In this document: piece by piece, positions 8,779-21,455 of the stretch
Layout of the letters: the number at the start of each line of letters is the position of its first letter
Position numbering within the stretch: position 1 is the stretch's first letter
Source of the DNA: Salinicola endophyticus
Lineage (GTDB): Bacteria; Pseudomonadota; Gammaproteobacteria; Pseudomonadales; Halomonadaceae
Assembly: GCF_040536835.1 (NCBI RefSeq)
Contig: NZ_CP159578.1
Coordinates: 3,844,001-3,908,000 of the forward strand
Direction: 5' to 3'
Length of the DNA: 64,000 nt
Notes under the pieces: model-generated
Database searches by the model: none
Told to the model about the DNA's origin: nothing
The model's input: only the letters and a program-made list of their open reading frames with translations
Program-made: the position numbers and the translations under genes

Positions 8779-8897
8779 TGCCTGACGATGACCTACTCTC
8801 ACATGGGGAGACCCCACACTACCATCGGCGCTAAGCGGTTTCACTTCTGAGTTCGGCATGGAATCAGGTGGTTCCCACTCGCTATGGTCGTCAGGCA
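8779..8897 (-). rRNA. rrf: 5S ribosomal RNA
   Basis: About 119 nt. The minus strand starts TGCCTGACGACCATAGCG, contains CCATGCCGAACTCAGAAGTG and ends in GTCATCGTCAGGCA; 5' and 3' ends pair as helix I. It is the last gene of the operon, about 145 nt after the 23S 3' end. Ends are placed by the terminal helix and may be off by one or two bases. Confidence 0.95.
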
Positions 8898-9042
8898 AAA
8901 CTGACGTCGACATGAACCATGTGACGCGCTTTCACGCACCGGCTTCACATCGACCAATCTGGATCATGCTGATGATACGTCTCTTGCCTATCCGGCCATT
9001 GTCGCGATGTGATCGCCCGACCCAGACCCCTTGGGGTTATAT

Positions 9043-11930
<2,888 letters not shown>

Positions 11931-12040
11931 TATAACCCGAAGGAGTCTGGTCGCGCGATCACAACGACAATTGCCGGATACGCTTGAGACGTATCACTTT
12001 TCGTTCCTCTCTTGCGAGAAGAACTGTCAGCATGATCCAC

Positions 12041-12054
12041 ATTGTTAAAGAGCG
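12041..12054 (-). promoter_or_regulatory. boxA antitermination element before 23S
   Basis: The minus strand reads CGCTCTTTAACAAT, the rrn boxA (consensus TGCTCTTTAACA) that loads the NusB-S10 antitermination complex. It lies between tRNA-Ala and the 23S gene, as in E. coli. Confidence 0.85.
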
Positions 12055-12158
12055 TTTAGAGCAGAAGCTCTAAGCGATCGACTCGGTCGCAGTGTTAGCG
12101 ACGAAGCGGATGGCTTAGAACTTGGTGACTGTGTGGCGTGTGCCAACGGGGAAAGATT

Positions 12159-12234
12159 TGGTGGAGCCAAGCGGGATCGAACCGCTGACCTCCTGCGTGC
12201 AAGGCAGGCGCTCTCCCAGCTGAGCTATGGCCCC
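12159..12234 (-). tRNA. alaT: tRNA-Ala (TGC)
   Basis: 76 nt including an encoded CCA. The minus strand runs GGGGCCATAGCTCAGCTGG to GGCTCCACCA; the anticodon loop reads CTTGCAC between GCCTGC/GCAGG stem strands, giving anticodon TGC. Rrn-spacer tRNA, processed from the rRNA transcript. Confidence 0.96.
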
Positions 12235-12339
12235 AGATAATCCAGTTATCTGGATAATTTTCGTCATGACAAGGCGCTTTTTGCCGACGTGTAACCTGCT
12301 ACACGAGGTGAAAAGCAACACGGTATCTGGCGAAATTCG

Positions 12340-12425
12340 TGGGTCTGGGCCGATTCGAAAAACCCCGCGACCTCACCCTCTCTTTCGACACCCCGGGGGT
12401 GCGCTCTAACCAACTGAGCTCGAGA
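12340..12425 (-). pseudogene. Decayed tRNA-Ile copy in the rRNA spacer
   Basis: Lies between tRNA-Ala and the intact tRNA-Ile, one unit (about 90 bp) from the latter. On the minus strand the D-arm AGCTCAGTTGGTTAGAGC and following GCACCCC are intact, as are GTGAGGTCG and the 3' acceptor half CCAGACCCAC. The 5' acceptor is altered (TCTCG in place of GGGTCTGT), the anticodon region is replaced by CGGGGTGTCGAAAGAGAGG, the T-stem is mispaired (CGGGGTTTTTCGAATCGGCC) and the CCA reads ACG. It cannot fold as a normal tRNA. Confidence 0.75.
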
Positions 12426-12502
<77 letters not shown>

Positions 12503-12602
12503 GTTGGTCACTGGGCGGCTTTCGAGAGCCTTTCCACAGTCTTTGCTCTTGGTCGATCAGGTAATTGATTGTGAGCGTTTATCTCGCGATCCGCTAATCG
12601 TT

Positions 12603-14141
<1,539 letters not shown>

Positions 14142-14300
14142 AAAAGTCTGATAGTCCTTACCTCTTCTCTGCCCGAAGACAGAAGAAGCGAAGCGGACCA
14201 AACTTGGTTCAAGGTCAAACGAATCTTAGACGAGTCGCTTGCCTTGATATGCTGTGACTGGCGTCACGCAAGACAAGCGCCCACATCAATTACCTGATCG

Positions 14301-14314
14301 ATTGTTAAAGAGCG
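14301..14314 (-). promoter_or_regulatory. boxA antitermination element in the 16S leader
   Basis: Minus strand CGCTCTTTAACAAT, identical over 14 bases to the second boxA at 12041-12054. It lies ~160 bp upstream of 16S, between promoter P2 and the gene. Confidence 0.85.
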
Positions 14315-14424
14315 TCCTTACTTGAAGTCTCGTCTCACGCAGAGTGTCGAGCCTTCTGCCGTGACCCGAAAGTGACTCAAGTGCTTGTCAGCGCTTGCTT
14401 TCTGGGTCGCCGTAAGGAGAGGCG

Positions 14425-14453
14425 TATTTTAAGGATCTTGGCGAAGATGTCAA
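14425..14453 (-). promoter_or_regulatory. rRNA promoter P2
   Basis: On the minus strand TTGACA (14453-14448), a 17-bp spacer and AAAATA (14430-14425), followed by CGCC. Proximal sigma-70 rrn promoter, exactly 100 bp downstream of P1. Confidence 0.8.
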
Positions 14454-14524
14454 CGTCTTTCTTGTCGACCCTTGCCCGGTTCACGTTGCCGCCTGAGAAC
14501 CGATCCTGGAAAAGCGAGGCGCGT

Positions 14525-14553
14525 ATTCTGCTACCTCCGCGGCTAAGTGTCAA
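14525..14553 (-). promoter_or_regulatory. rRNA promoter P1 with UP-like element
   Basis: On the minus strand TTGACA (14553-14548), a 17-bp spacer and CAGAAT (14530-14525). Immediately upstream is an A/T-rich stretch (AAAAGATTGAAAAAAATCGA) resembling an UP element, and the discriminator after the -10 is GC-rich (ACGCGCC), as in stringently controlled rrn promoters. Confidence 0.8.
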
Positions 14554-14674
14554 TCGATTTTTTTCAATCTTTTCAACAGCTTAGCTAGCTTTTCCACCAA
14601 CCCCGAGAACCTGTCTCGGCGTCAGCGGATGCGTACTCTACGGATCCACACCGGCCTTGGCAAGGGCTAAAAGC

Positions 14675-14703
14675 AAAAAAGTTGGCCCGCCTTTCAAGGG
14701 CGG
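14675..14703 (-). terminator. Terminator upstream of the rrn promoters
   Basis: CCGCC (14687-14691) pairs with GGCGG (14699-14703); on the minus strand the stem is followed by GCCAACTTTTTTG. It would stop minus-strand transcription coming from the ROK kinase side before the rRNA promoters. Confidence 0.6.
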
Positions 14704-15009
14704 AGAAGAAGGCTCACCCATGGCGGCACGACGGGACGCGTGCGCTACCCGGAGGCCAGCGCACGCATTGCTTTATAGAGACGATGTTGAGTGCGCTGCC
14801 GCCCAGGCAGCTTAGAAGCACCAAGGCATCAGAAAATTGATAGCGGATGAAAGGCATATAGAGCGAGGCCCCTCCCGTGTGTCTGCGCCAGACGAGGGGG
14901 CAGCCACGGAGCATCCGCGCCTCCGTCGACACGACTCTCACAACGAAATTGACCGAAGGCAGCCCCCCTGGCGAGAGCAACCCTTGCCATCCGGCGGCTG
15001 TCGTTGAAT
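14704..15009. other. Stretch with no recognisable gene
   Basis: No reading frame here has convincing coding character, ribosome site or family resemblance. It sits between the terminator and the degraded patch with the ROK kinase and is probably decayed sequence. Confidence 0.5.
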
Positions 15010-15144
15010 GCCTGCCGGCGCGCAAACGATAAACTCATGCGAATTCAGGTTTGGCTGTTCGCGCAACAGCAAACCGCGGATCGTGATGTCGCCCTTGGCG
15101 CGATAGCCTTCTTCGACATCACGCCAAAAGCTGCAGAGTTCACA
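15010..15144 (-). pseudogene. Coding-looking remnant after the ROK kinase
   Basis: In one minus-strand frame the sequence reads as ordinary protein (CELCSFWRDVEEGYRAKGD, then ITIRGLLLREQPNLNSHEFI) for about 45 codons, beginning without a start codon just where the ROK gene stops and losing sense after VCAPAG. I do not recognise it. It could be the beginning of a lost downstream gene of the same operon. Confidence 0.3.
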
Positions 15145-15838
15145 CGATCAGGTCTTCATCCTTCCAGAGGCGGAACCCGCCATCGAAGGCGAGTGCGTTT
15201 TCGCCGCGCCGGCATTTCGGCGGGAGCGTGTCGAGCTTTTCAACGTTTCCGCCACCAATGACGATGTAATCGGGCTCAAGCGCTGCGGAGAGGCATTCAA
15301 CGACATCGAACACGCGCTTGCGCCATTTCTTATTGCCCTTCTTTTTGCGATACGCCTCGGCGACATAGTGCTCGTAGCTCTTGCCCTTGCGATAGGGTAG
15401 GTGAGCAATCTCCATCGGCTGGGCGACATTCTCGACGATCATCGCCGCGCCAAGCCCGGTGCCGAGACCGAGAAACAGCATACGTCCGCCCTGATAGGAG
15501 CCGATGGCCTGCATCAGCGCATCGTTGACGATCCGCACCGGGCATCCGAAGGCGGATGCATAATCGAAACCGACCCATCCTGCGCCGAGATTGGCAGGAT
15601 CATGAAGCGGCTTGTCATGGACAACCGGCCCCGGGTAGCCCATGGCGACCACGTCATATTGCATGCCCTTGGCCATGTCTTCGACGGCGGCGACCATATC
15701 GCCCGCACCCATCGACTTGCCGCTGTCGGCCTTCTTTTTCTCGCCACCGGCGCTGGAGCGGATCTTCACATGGCTACCGCCGATGTCGATGGCGAGGACG
15801 ACAAGGTCCGCGCCCTTGGCATTACGTTTGCTCATCAT
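15140..15838 (-). CDS. ROK-family sugar kinase, polyphosphate glucokinase-like
   Basis: 232-residue ROK kinase, probably phosphorylating glucose with ATP or polyphosphate in the cytoplasm. The N-terminal LAIDIGGSHVKI is the phosphate-binding motif, VRIVNDALMQAIGSYQ holds the catalytic Asp (ND), and FLGLGTGLGAAMI is the second phosphate loop. Length and the K-rich stretch YRKKKGNKKWRKR fit polyphosphate glucokinases. The ATG at 15838 (ATG ATG AGC) has GGGGA upstream; an upstream extension is unlikely. It directly follows a broken zwf, the enzyme for the next metabolic step, suggesting a former zwf-glucokinase operon. The style differs from neighbouring genes and recalls alphaproteobacteria (inference). 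Confidence 0.75.
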   Translation of the reverse strand: MMSKRNAKGADLVVLAIDIGGSHVKIRSSAGGEKKKADSGKSMGAGDMVAAVEDMAKGMQYDVVAMGYPGPVVHDKPLHDPANLGAGWVGFDYASAFGCPVRIVNDALMQAIGSYQGGRMLFLGLGTGLGAAMIVENVAQPMEIAHLPYRKGKSYEHYVAEAYRKKKGNKKWRKRVFDVVECLSAALEPDYIVIGGGNVEKLDTLPPKCRRGENALAFDGGFRLWKDEDLIV

Positions 15839-15841
15839 GAT

Positions 15842-16178
15842 TTCCCCGGCCTGTAGGCAGGATCGACCCAACCACCGAACAGTGCGAGGCCCTGCATGTC
15901 GTCAGGTCCTCAGGTGCCGGGCTTGTATGACGGTAGCGCAGACGTGTCGTCCGGGGCCGGCCCGACAATCTTCTACGCGAGTTCGGCGGCATCCTTATGG
16001 GCGAGCAGCTGGCGGTCAAAGGCCATGACGTCGCCGATCAGGCGTTCATGATGCGCCATTTCTCCATGCCCGTCTTCTCTCCATCATCGAGCAAGGCGAC
16101 CGCTGGCTGCTTGAAGCGCAACACGACTTCCGTTGCATGAACGGAAAGTTTTTTGCCGACGCGAAGGCAGCGGGTGGT
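15842..16178 (-). pseudogene. zwf: zwf (glucose-6-phosphate dehydrogenase) 3' remnant
   Basis: On the minus strand a frame reads RVGKKLSVHATEVVLRFKQP, the conserved zwf segment before the C-terminal part, then shifts frame around 16050 and continues HERLIGDVMAFDRQLLAHKD (matching the zwf YERLL.D...GD..LF block). It meets TAG in AELA*KIVGP and TGA in YKPGT*GPDD, both where the enzyme normally has Trp (TGG), and ends GGWVDPAYRPGKS* three bases before the ROK start. Only the C-terminal quarter is present. Frameshift, two nonsense codons and missing 5' part mark it as dead. Confidence 0.65.
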
Positions 16179-16298
16179 CGCCCGGGATGAGCTTAGCTGC
16201 GGTTGGGCCCAGGTAGCCTGAAGGCGTCGAGCATTGGATATCTGAGGGAGAAAAGCAGGACCTTACACGAGGCCCGATAAAGTGGGCGGCCCCAAACG

Positions 16299-16324
16299 AA
16301 AAAAGCCACCCTAAGGTGACTTTT
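16299..16324 (-). terminator. Terminator after tRNA-Thr
   Basis: AAAAGCCACC (16301-16310) pairs with GGTGACTTTT (16315-16324) with one mismatch; read on the minus strand the stem ends in TTTTTT. It closes the tRNA-Thr transcript and could act in both directions. Confidence 0.75.
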
Positions 16325-16359
16325 CTCGATGCCTGAACCCATGCTTTCACGGGTCATTT

Positions 16360-16435
16360 TGGTGCCGGTGAGTGGATTCGAACCACCGACCTACGCATTA
16401 CGAATGCGTTGCTCTGCCGACTGAGCTACACCGGC
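16360..16435 (-). tRNA. thrW: tRNA-Thr (CGT)
   Basis: 76 nt with encoded CCA. The minus strand runs GCCGGTGTAGCTCAGTCGG to CACTCACCGGCACCA; the anticodon arm ACGCA-TTCGTAA-TGCGT gives anticodon CGT. The decayed zwf/ROK patch lies directly downstream of its 3' end, the usual side for tRNA-targeted insertions. The symbol is by analogy with the E. coli CGT isoacceptor. Confidence 0.95.
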
Positions 16436-16569
16436 CAGGCGGCGCCTATCATAATCAGGCGGGGCCACGGGGACAAGCGTAAACGCGGGTGCCGGCTGTG
16501 GATTTTCACTTGCCTGGCCCTCGGCGGGGCAACGTGCTATTGATGGCGAAATGACAACAATCCGCCGTC

Positions 16570-18150
16570 ATGCCTCACGCCCCCTATCGTCTCCGCTTTC
16601 GCTTTGCCAAGCAGGCTCGGCAATTCACATTTCCGCTACTCGCCGCGCTCGCGCCGGTGCTGGTGGGCGTGCCGCTGATGCTTTGGCAGGCGGAGCGCGA
16701 GCTGACCGCGCAAACCCAGGAGAGTTTCGACTACGCCATGCGCAAGGTGGAGTCGATCTTCGATTATGCCGAAGTCGCTACTCACCAGGTGCGCTATCTG
16801 GTCGGCGCCCCGTGCAAGTCGGCGGTGTTCGCGCTGCGCCAGCAGAGCATGGCTACACCGTTCGTACGCTCGCTCAATCTCGTGAGCGATGGCCAGATCT
16901 ACTGCACCTCTCTGCAAGGTACGGGGCGATATCCAGAGCAGAGCCAGAACTACAGTGCCGGGCGTCTGCGCCTGATGGCCGGCAACCAGGTCACACCACA
17001 GCGGGCGGTGATCGTGTTCCGACTGCCGAGCCCGGGCGGGAGCGTGCTGGCCGGTATCGACAGCCAGTATGTGATCAATGTCCTGCAATTGGCGGAACGC
17101 GACCTGACGCTGAAACTGCAGATCGGTGACTATCAACTCGCCTCTGACGGCACCGTCTCTCCGGCGCCCTGGGATGCCAACGGTACGATCCCCGAGCGCT
17201 TCTCCAGCCAATACCCGTTCCGGCTGCGCGCAACGCTGGCCCCGGGCAGCCTGTGGCACACCCTGGAGAGTGACTTTCTGCCCATCCTGGGGCTGTTGAT
17301 CCTGTGTGGCGCGCTGATGTTCTGGCTGATGCTCAAACGCCGCTCGCCGGCGCAGGAGCTGGAGCGTGCCCTGCGCGATGGCGAGTTCGTGCCCTACTAC
17401 CAACCGTTCGTGGATGCCGACACCGACCGCTGGAACGGTGCCGAGGTTCTGGTGCGCTGGCGCCACCCCGGGGAGGGCATCATTCCACCGGACCAGTTCA
17501 TCCCGCTGGCGGAGAGCAGCGGAATGATCGTGCCGCTGACCCAGGCCCTGATGCATCGAGTCGCCAGCGAGCTGACGTCTCGCCTGGCCGAGCTGCCCCA
17601 TGGCTTCCATATCGGCTTCAACCTCTCAGCCGCGCACTGCCACGACTGGCGGCTGCTCGACGACTGCCAGCGTTTTCTCGATACCTTTCCGCCGGGGCGG
17701 ATCACGCTGGTGCTGGAGCTGACAGAACGCGAGCCGTTCCGGGCCACGCCGCACACCTTCCGGCTGTTCGAGCGTTTGCGCGAGATGGGGATTCTGATCG
17801 CCCTGGACGATTTCGGCACCGGCAGCGTCGGGCTCGACTACCTACGCCATTTCCGCGTCGACTATCTCAAGGTCGACCGCAGCTATGTCACCATGGCCGA
17901 CGAAGACATTCTCTCGCGGCATCTGCTCGACAATATCGTCGATCTGGCCCAGCGCCTGGCACTGACGGTGATCGCCGAGGGCGTCGAGACTCCCGCCCAG
18001 AACACTTATCTGCGCAACCATGGCGTACGCTACCTGCAAGGCTACCTCTACGCCCGCCCGGCCCCGCTGCGCGATATACTGGCGCGCCTCAAGAGCCCGC
18101 CCAGCCGCGCGGCCAGTGAAAGCCGTGGCGCCTGCCCCGATCTGAGCTAG
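16570..18150 (+). CDS. Membrane CSS-motif/EAL cyclic-di-GMP phosphodiesterase
   Basis: 526-residue inner-membrane protein. A first membrane segment (~20-40) and a second (~237-255) enclose a periplasmic CSS-motif domain with conserved cysteines (APCKSAVF and IYCTSL), a redox-sensing type of input. The cytoplasmic EAL domain (~260-510) hydrolyses c-di-GMP to pGpG. Catalytic elements look complete: EVLVRW in place of EAL, FNLSAAH, ELTERE, LDDFGTGSVG, DYLKVDRSYV, AEGVET and LQGYLYARP. It is a single gene, convergent with the NodT lipoprotein gene. In E. coli PdeC-type relatives, periplasmic disulfide state controls activity; whether that holds here is inference. Confidence 0.92.
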   Translation: MPHAPYRLRFRFAKQARQFTFPLLAALAPVLVGVPLMLWQAERELTAQTQESFDYAMRKVESIFDYAEVATHQVRYLVGAPCKSAVFALRQQSMATPFVRSLNLVSDGQIYCTSLQGTGRYPEQSQNYSAGRLRLMAGNQVTPQRAVIVFRLPSPGGSVLAGIDSQYVINVLQLAERDLTLKLQIGDYQLASDGTVSPAPWDANGTIPERFSSQYPFRLRATLAPGSLWHTLESDFLPILGLLILCGALMFWLMLKRRSPAQELERALRDGEFVPYYQPFVDADTDRWNGAEVLVRWRHPGEGIIPPDQFIPLAESSGMIVPLTQALMHRVASELTSRLAELPHGFHIGFNLSAAHCHDWRLLDDCQRFLDTFPPGRITLVLELTEREPFRATPHTFRLFERLREMGILIALDDFGTGSVGLDYLRHFRVDYLKVDRSYVTMADEDILSRHLLDNIVDLAQRLALTVIAEGVETPAQNTYLRNHGVRYLQGYLYARPAPLRDILARLKSPPSRAASESRGACPDLS

Positions 18151-18222
18151 CGCGCGGCTGCCACGGATATCGCTGGCGCCGACACAACGCCGGTGATGCC
18201 ACCACGCCGCAACGCCGGCGAA

Positions 18223-19743
18223 TCACGGCTGCATACTGGCCATCACCGCCGGATCCGGCGCCTGCGGAACGCCGCCGGGTGCGTGGGGCACCGCCGCATC
18301 CAGCGCCAACCCGCCGCCCAGGGCCTGGACCAGTTGCACCGAGCGGTCGAGGCGCTGGGTGGTGAGCTGCGCCAGGCTCTGCTCGGCACTGAGCAATTGC
18401 TGTTCGCTGCTGAGCACATCGAGATAGTTGGCCAGCCCCGCCTGGTAGCGCTCGTCGGCCAGCGCATAGGCATCTCGGGCACTGGCCACCGCCTGCTGTT
18501 GACGTTGGCGCTGGAGAGCCACCGAGTCGAGTGTGGTGATGTCGTCGACCACCTCTCCCAGCGCCTCGACCAGTGTCGCGTTGTAGCGCGACACGGCGAG
18601 ATCGTAGTCGGCATCGCTGCTCTCCAGGTTGGCGCGCAGCCGCCCGCCTTCGAAGATCGGTAGTGAGATCGCCGGCGTCACGCTGGCCGATTTCGCCGCT
18701 TCGCTGAAGAAGTAATCCCCCAGCGGCGACTGAAAGCCGGCCATCGCGGTCAGGTCGAGATTGGGATAGAACTTCGCCTTGGCCTGCTTGATGCGCTGGG
18801 AGGCGGCCTCCACCCGCCAGCGCGCCGCCACCACGTCGGGGCGGTGCCCGATCAGCTCAGCGGGGATGACACTCGGTAGCGCGGCGATCGCCGGCGCCAG
18901 ATCCCGCGGCCGCGGGATCGACTGGCCGCGATCCGGCCCCTTGCCCAGGAGCGTGGCCAGCGAGATACGCTGGCTGCGGATCGACTGCTCGGCGGCCTCC
19001 AGCGTCTGCCGCGCATTGGCGACGGTGACCTGGGACTGCAGGCTCTGCAGCTGGTTGTCGAGCCCGGCCCGCTGCAGCTCGCGATTGATCGCGTCGATCC
19101 GCTGGGCGCGGTCGAGCTGGCGGTTGTCGATATCGCGCAGCTCGAAGGCGTGGGCCAGACTGACATAGGCCCGCGCCACGTCGACCGAGAGCGTCAGCGC
19201 CGCGGCATGAAACTCGATCTCCTGCGCCCGGGCCTCGCCCACCGCCGCGCGCCAGGCGGCCCGCTTGCCGCCCCATAGGTCGAGGTCGTAGTCGAACGAG
19301 AGCATCAGCTTGCGGGTGGTGGAGTAGAAGTTGCCCTGACCGCGCGGGTCCTGCACCTCCGAGACCCGTGCGCGCGACACCTGGGCCGAGCCGTCCACAC
19401 TCGGCAGGCCGCTGGCCCGGGCACTGGCAATCGCCGCATTGGCCGAGCGCAAACGCGCGCGTGCCGCATCGATATCCGGCGAATCCGCCAGCGCCTCATC
19501 GATCAGCGCATCCAGTTCGGGGTCGCCGAGCCCGCGCCACCACGCCCGCTCGGGCCACGCTGCGGGCGTGATCGGGGTGTCGCCCAGTACCTGCTGCGCG
19601 CTCAGCCGGCTGAGCGGCGTCAGCGTCGCCTGTGGCGAGATGCCGGCATAGTTGGCACACCCCGCCAGCAGCATGAGTGTCAGCATCAGCCCGCCGGCCA
19701 GTACCCGAGGTACCGGCCGCCCCTTTCCCTGGTGTAACGACAT
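18223..19743 (-). CDS. Outer-membrane efflux lipoprotein, NodT/OprM family
   Basis: Trimeric outer-membrane channel subunit for a tripartite efflux pump, 506 residues from the ATG at 19743 (a GTG at 19755 would add MGTR). The N-terminus has a lipoprotein signal ending in LMLLAGC. Two TolC/OEP repeats follow, with family signatures WWRGLGDPELDALIDEAL, YDLDLWGGKRAA, LIGHRPDVVAARWRVEAA and LPIFEGGRLRANLE. No membrane-fusion protein or inner pump is adjacent, so it either serves the AaeA/AaeB-like system at 45-48.6 kb or a pump elsewhere. The C-terminal ~20 residues (HAPGGVPQAPDPAVMASMQP) are Pro-rich. Confidence 0.9.
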   Translation of the reverse strand: MSLHQGKGRPVPRVLAGGLMLTLMLLAGCANYAGISPQATLTPLSRLSAQQVLGDTPITPAAWPERAWWRGLGDPELDALIDEALADSPDIDAARARLRSANAAIASARASGLPSVDGSAQVSRARVSEVQDPRGQGNFYSTTRKLMLSFDYDLDLWGGKRAAWRAAVGEARAQEIEFHAAALTLSVDVARAYVSLAHAFELRDIDNRQLDRAQRIDAINRELQRAGLDNQLQSLQSQVTVANARQTLEAAEQSIRSQRISLATLLGKGPDRGQSIPRPRDLAPAIAALPSVIPAELIGHRPDVVAARWRVEAASQRIKQAKAKFYPNLDLTAMAGFQSPLGDYFFSEAAKSASVTPAISLPIFEGGRLRANLESSDADYDLAVSRYNATLVEALGEVVDDITTLDSVALQRQRQQQAVASARDAYALADERYQAGLANYLDVLSSEQQLLSAEQSLAQLTTQRLDRSVQLVQALGGGLALDAAVPHAPGGVPQAPDPAVMASMQP

Positions 19744-19833
19744 CCTTGTCCCCACTTGCCTGCCCGGCGACCTGGCGGGCCGGGCATCATCCTGATTTTG
19801 CAGCCACCATCGGCTCCAGCGGTCTCGACGCCG

Positions 19834-20982
19834 CTAGCTCTCCCGATGGCCCTGTTGCGCCTTTGGCGCGGCGTGCGATGGCTGGTGCTGGCGAGCCTCG
19901 GTGGTGATGTCACCGCCACCGGAGAGCGGCCGCTCCTCGTCCTCCTTTTCGGAGCGAAACAGCGACCACGACACCATGAACAGCGCCGCGATCAGCGGCC
20001 CCAGCACGAAGCCGTTGATCCCCAGCAGCGTCATGCCGCCGACGGTGGAGATCAGCACCACATAGTCCGGCAGCTTGGTCTCCTTGCCCACCAGCGGCGG
20101 CCGCAGCAGATTATCCACCAGCCCGATCACCACCACGCCGACGAAGACCAGGATCGAGCCCTTGGCGTAATCGCCGCTGAGCAGCAGATAGGCCGCCACC
20201 GGCACCCAGATGATCGCCGAGCCAATGGCCGGCAGTAGCGACAGAAACGCCATCAGCACGCCCCACAGCAGCGCCGCCTCGATCCCCAGCAGCCAGAACG
20301 CGACCCCACCGATCGCCCCCTGCACCATGGCGATGATCACATTGCCCTTGACCGTGGCCCGCACCACCGCGGTGAATTTCTCGATCAGGCGCGAAGTATA
20401 GGCATCGCTGAGCGGCGCCGTGGCTCGGATCTGCTGGCCCAGCTTGCGGCCGTCACGAAACAGGAAGAACAGCAGGTAGAGCATGATCCCCGAGCTGATC
20501 AGAAACTGCAGGGTGTTCTGGCCGACGCTCAGCAAGTGCTTGGCGATCAGCTGGCTGCCCTGCTCGAGTGCCGAAGCCAGCCGCTGGCTCAGATCGGCGA
20601 AGCTGCCGATGCCGGCATCGCCCATCCAGCCCTGCACGGAAGGCGGCAGCGAATCGCGGAACTGCGCGATGTAGGCGTTGAAATCGATATCGCCCTGGTC
20701 GAGCCGCTGGTAGAGGCTCGCCCCTTCGCGCAACAGCGAGAAGAAGATCAACGACATCGGAATGATGACGATGAACACGCAGGCGAGCACGCTGAAAAAA
20801 GCCGCGGTGTTGGGCCGCTGCCCCAACCGCGCGTTCAGCCGCCGGTGCATCGGCTGGAACAGGATCGCCAAAATGACGGCCCACAGGATCGCGCCATAGA
20901 ACGGCAGCAGCAGCCATACGAAAGCGATGGAGACCGCCGTCAACAGCAGAATGAACGCCTTGTGCTGGCTCAATGAACTCAT
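19834..20982 (-). CDS. AI-2E family transporter (PerM/YdiK-like)
   Basis: Inner-membrane protein of the AI-2E transporter family, about 382 residues from MSSLSQHKAFILLLTAVSIAF. It shows seven or eight hydrophobic segments, a soluble middle part (residues ~105-180) and the family core GAIGGVAFWLLGIEAALLWGVLMAFLSLLP, PAIGSAIIWVP and DNLLRPPLVGKETKLPDYVV. The tail RSEKEDEERPLSGGGD is charged. The frame is open to 21117, but the extra 45 residues are Arg/Cys-rich and unlike the family, so the ATG at 20982 is preferred. Members carry out diverse functions (autoinducer export, Na+/H+ antiport), so the substrate is open. Confidence 0.88.
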   Translation of the reverse strand: MSSLSQHKAFILLLTAVSIAFVWLLLPFYGAILWAVILAILFQPMHRRLNARLGQRPNTAAFFSVLACVFIVIIPMSLIFFSLLREGASLYQRLDQGDIDFNAYIAQFRDSLPPSVQGWMGDAGIGSFADLSQRLASALEQGSQLIAKHLLSVGQNTLQFLISSGIMLYLLFFLFRDGRKLGQQIRATAPLSDAYTSRLIEKFTAVVRATVKGNVIIAMVQGAIGGVAFWLLGIEAALLWGVLMAFLSLLPAIGSAIIWVPVAAYLLLSGDYAKGSILVFVGVVVIGLVDNLLRPPLVGKETKLPDYVVLISTVGGMTLLGINGFVLGPLIAALFMVSWSLFRSEKEDEERPLSGGGDITTEARQHQPSHAAPKAQQGHRES

Positions 20983-21294
20983 GGAATCGACAGGCTCCGC
21001 TAAATGACACGCCAAGCATAGCCGTAACCCGGCCTGCGTGGCCGCTCCTATCGACCGTCGACCACCCGAAGAGCCCGCCAGTATGGCCAACGAGGACACC
21101 GGACATCGGTTCGACACGCGCGGAAATCAGCTGTTGTACAGCTTGTTGGCGGCGTATCCATCGCTCCGAATTGCTGGACGCAACCGCCCGTCAGCATTGA
21201 TTTTTTGATTTATCCCCACAGAATATATCAAGCAATTCAAGTGGTTGGCAGGGTAATGTTAACCCAGGATAAGCGCTACGACCTTTCGACACTA

Positions 21295-21309
21295 GTACAA
21301 GTCTTGTAC
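21295..21309. promoter_or_regulatory. GTACAAG inverted repeat upstream of the zinc-ribbon pair
   Basis: GTACAAG and CTTGTAC face each other with one base between. TTGTACAGC recurs at 21134-21142. Possible operator in the 338-bp region between the AI-2E transporter gene and the zinc-ribbon genes. Confidence 0.35.
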
Positions 21310-21346
21310 AGCAAGAAACGCTGTGCCATTCTGCACCTGTCGCAGC

Positions 21347-21430
21347 GGCCACCCCAGGTGGCCAACCCGGTAAGGACACCGGGTGCGATGGCAAGGATTG
21401 CCGCCACTCATCACCGGTCAGGAAGACCGG
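21347..21430 (+). promoter_or_regulatory. Three consecutive perfect hairpins in the leader of the zinc-ribbon operon
   Basis: H1: GGCCACC (21347-21353) with GGTGGCC (21357-21363), loop CCA. H2: CCCGGT (21366-21371) with ACCGGG (21378-21383). H3: CCGGTC (21414-21419) with GACCGG (21425-21430). All are fully paired. H3 ends 11 bases before the AAGGAGG ribosome site of the gene at 21456. H2 and H3 strands are partly interchangeable (both use ACCGG/CCGGT), so alternative pairings are possible. Confidence 0.5.
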
Positions 21431-21455
21431 ACATCGACGCCAAGGAGGGCTGACC

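Noticed and set aside
14714..15025. Minus-strand frame of 103 codons upstream of the rrn promoters
   Set aside because: No ribosome site, no family resemblance, mixed composition; probably chance.
15842..16178. Idea that the two Trp-position stops in zwf reflect recoding (TGA/TAG read as Trp)
   Set aside because: A frameshift and loss of the 5' three-quarters accompany them, and other genes in the window use TGG for Trp and TGA/TAG as stops.
21205..21453. 82-codon plus-strand frame before the zinc-ribbon genes
   Set aside because: It runs through three perfect hairpins and has no ribosome site; the region looks like a structured leader.
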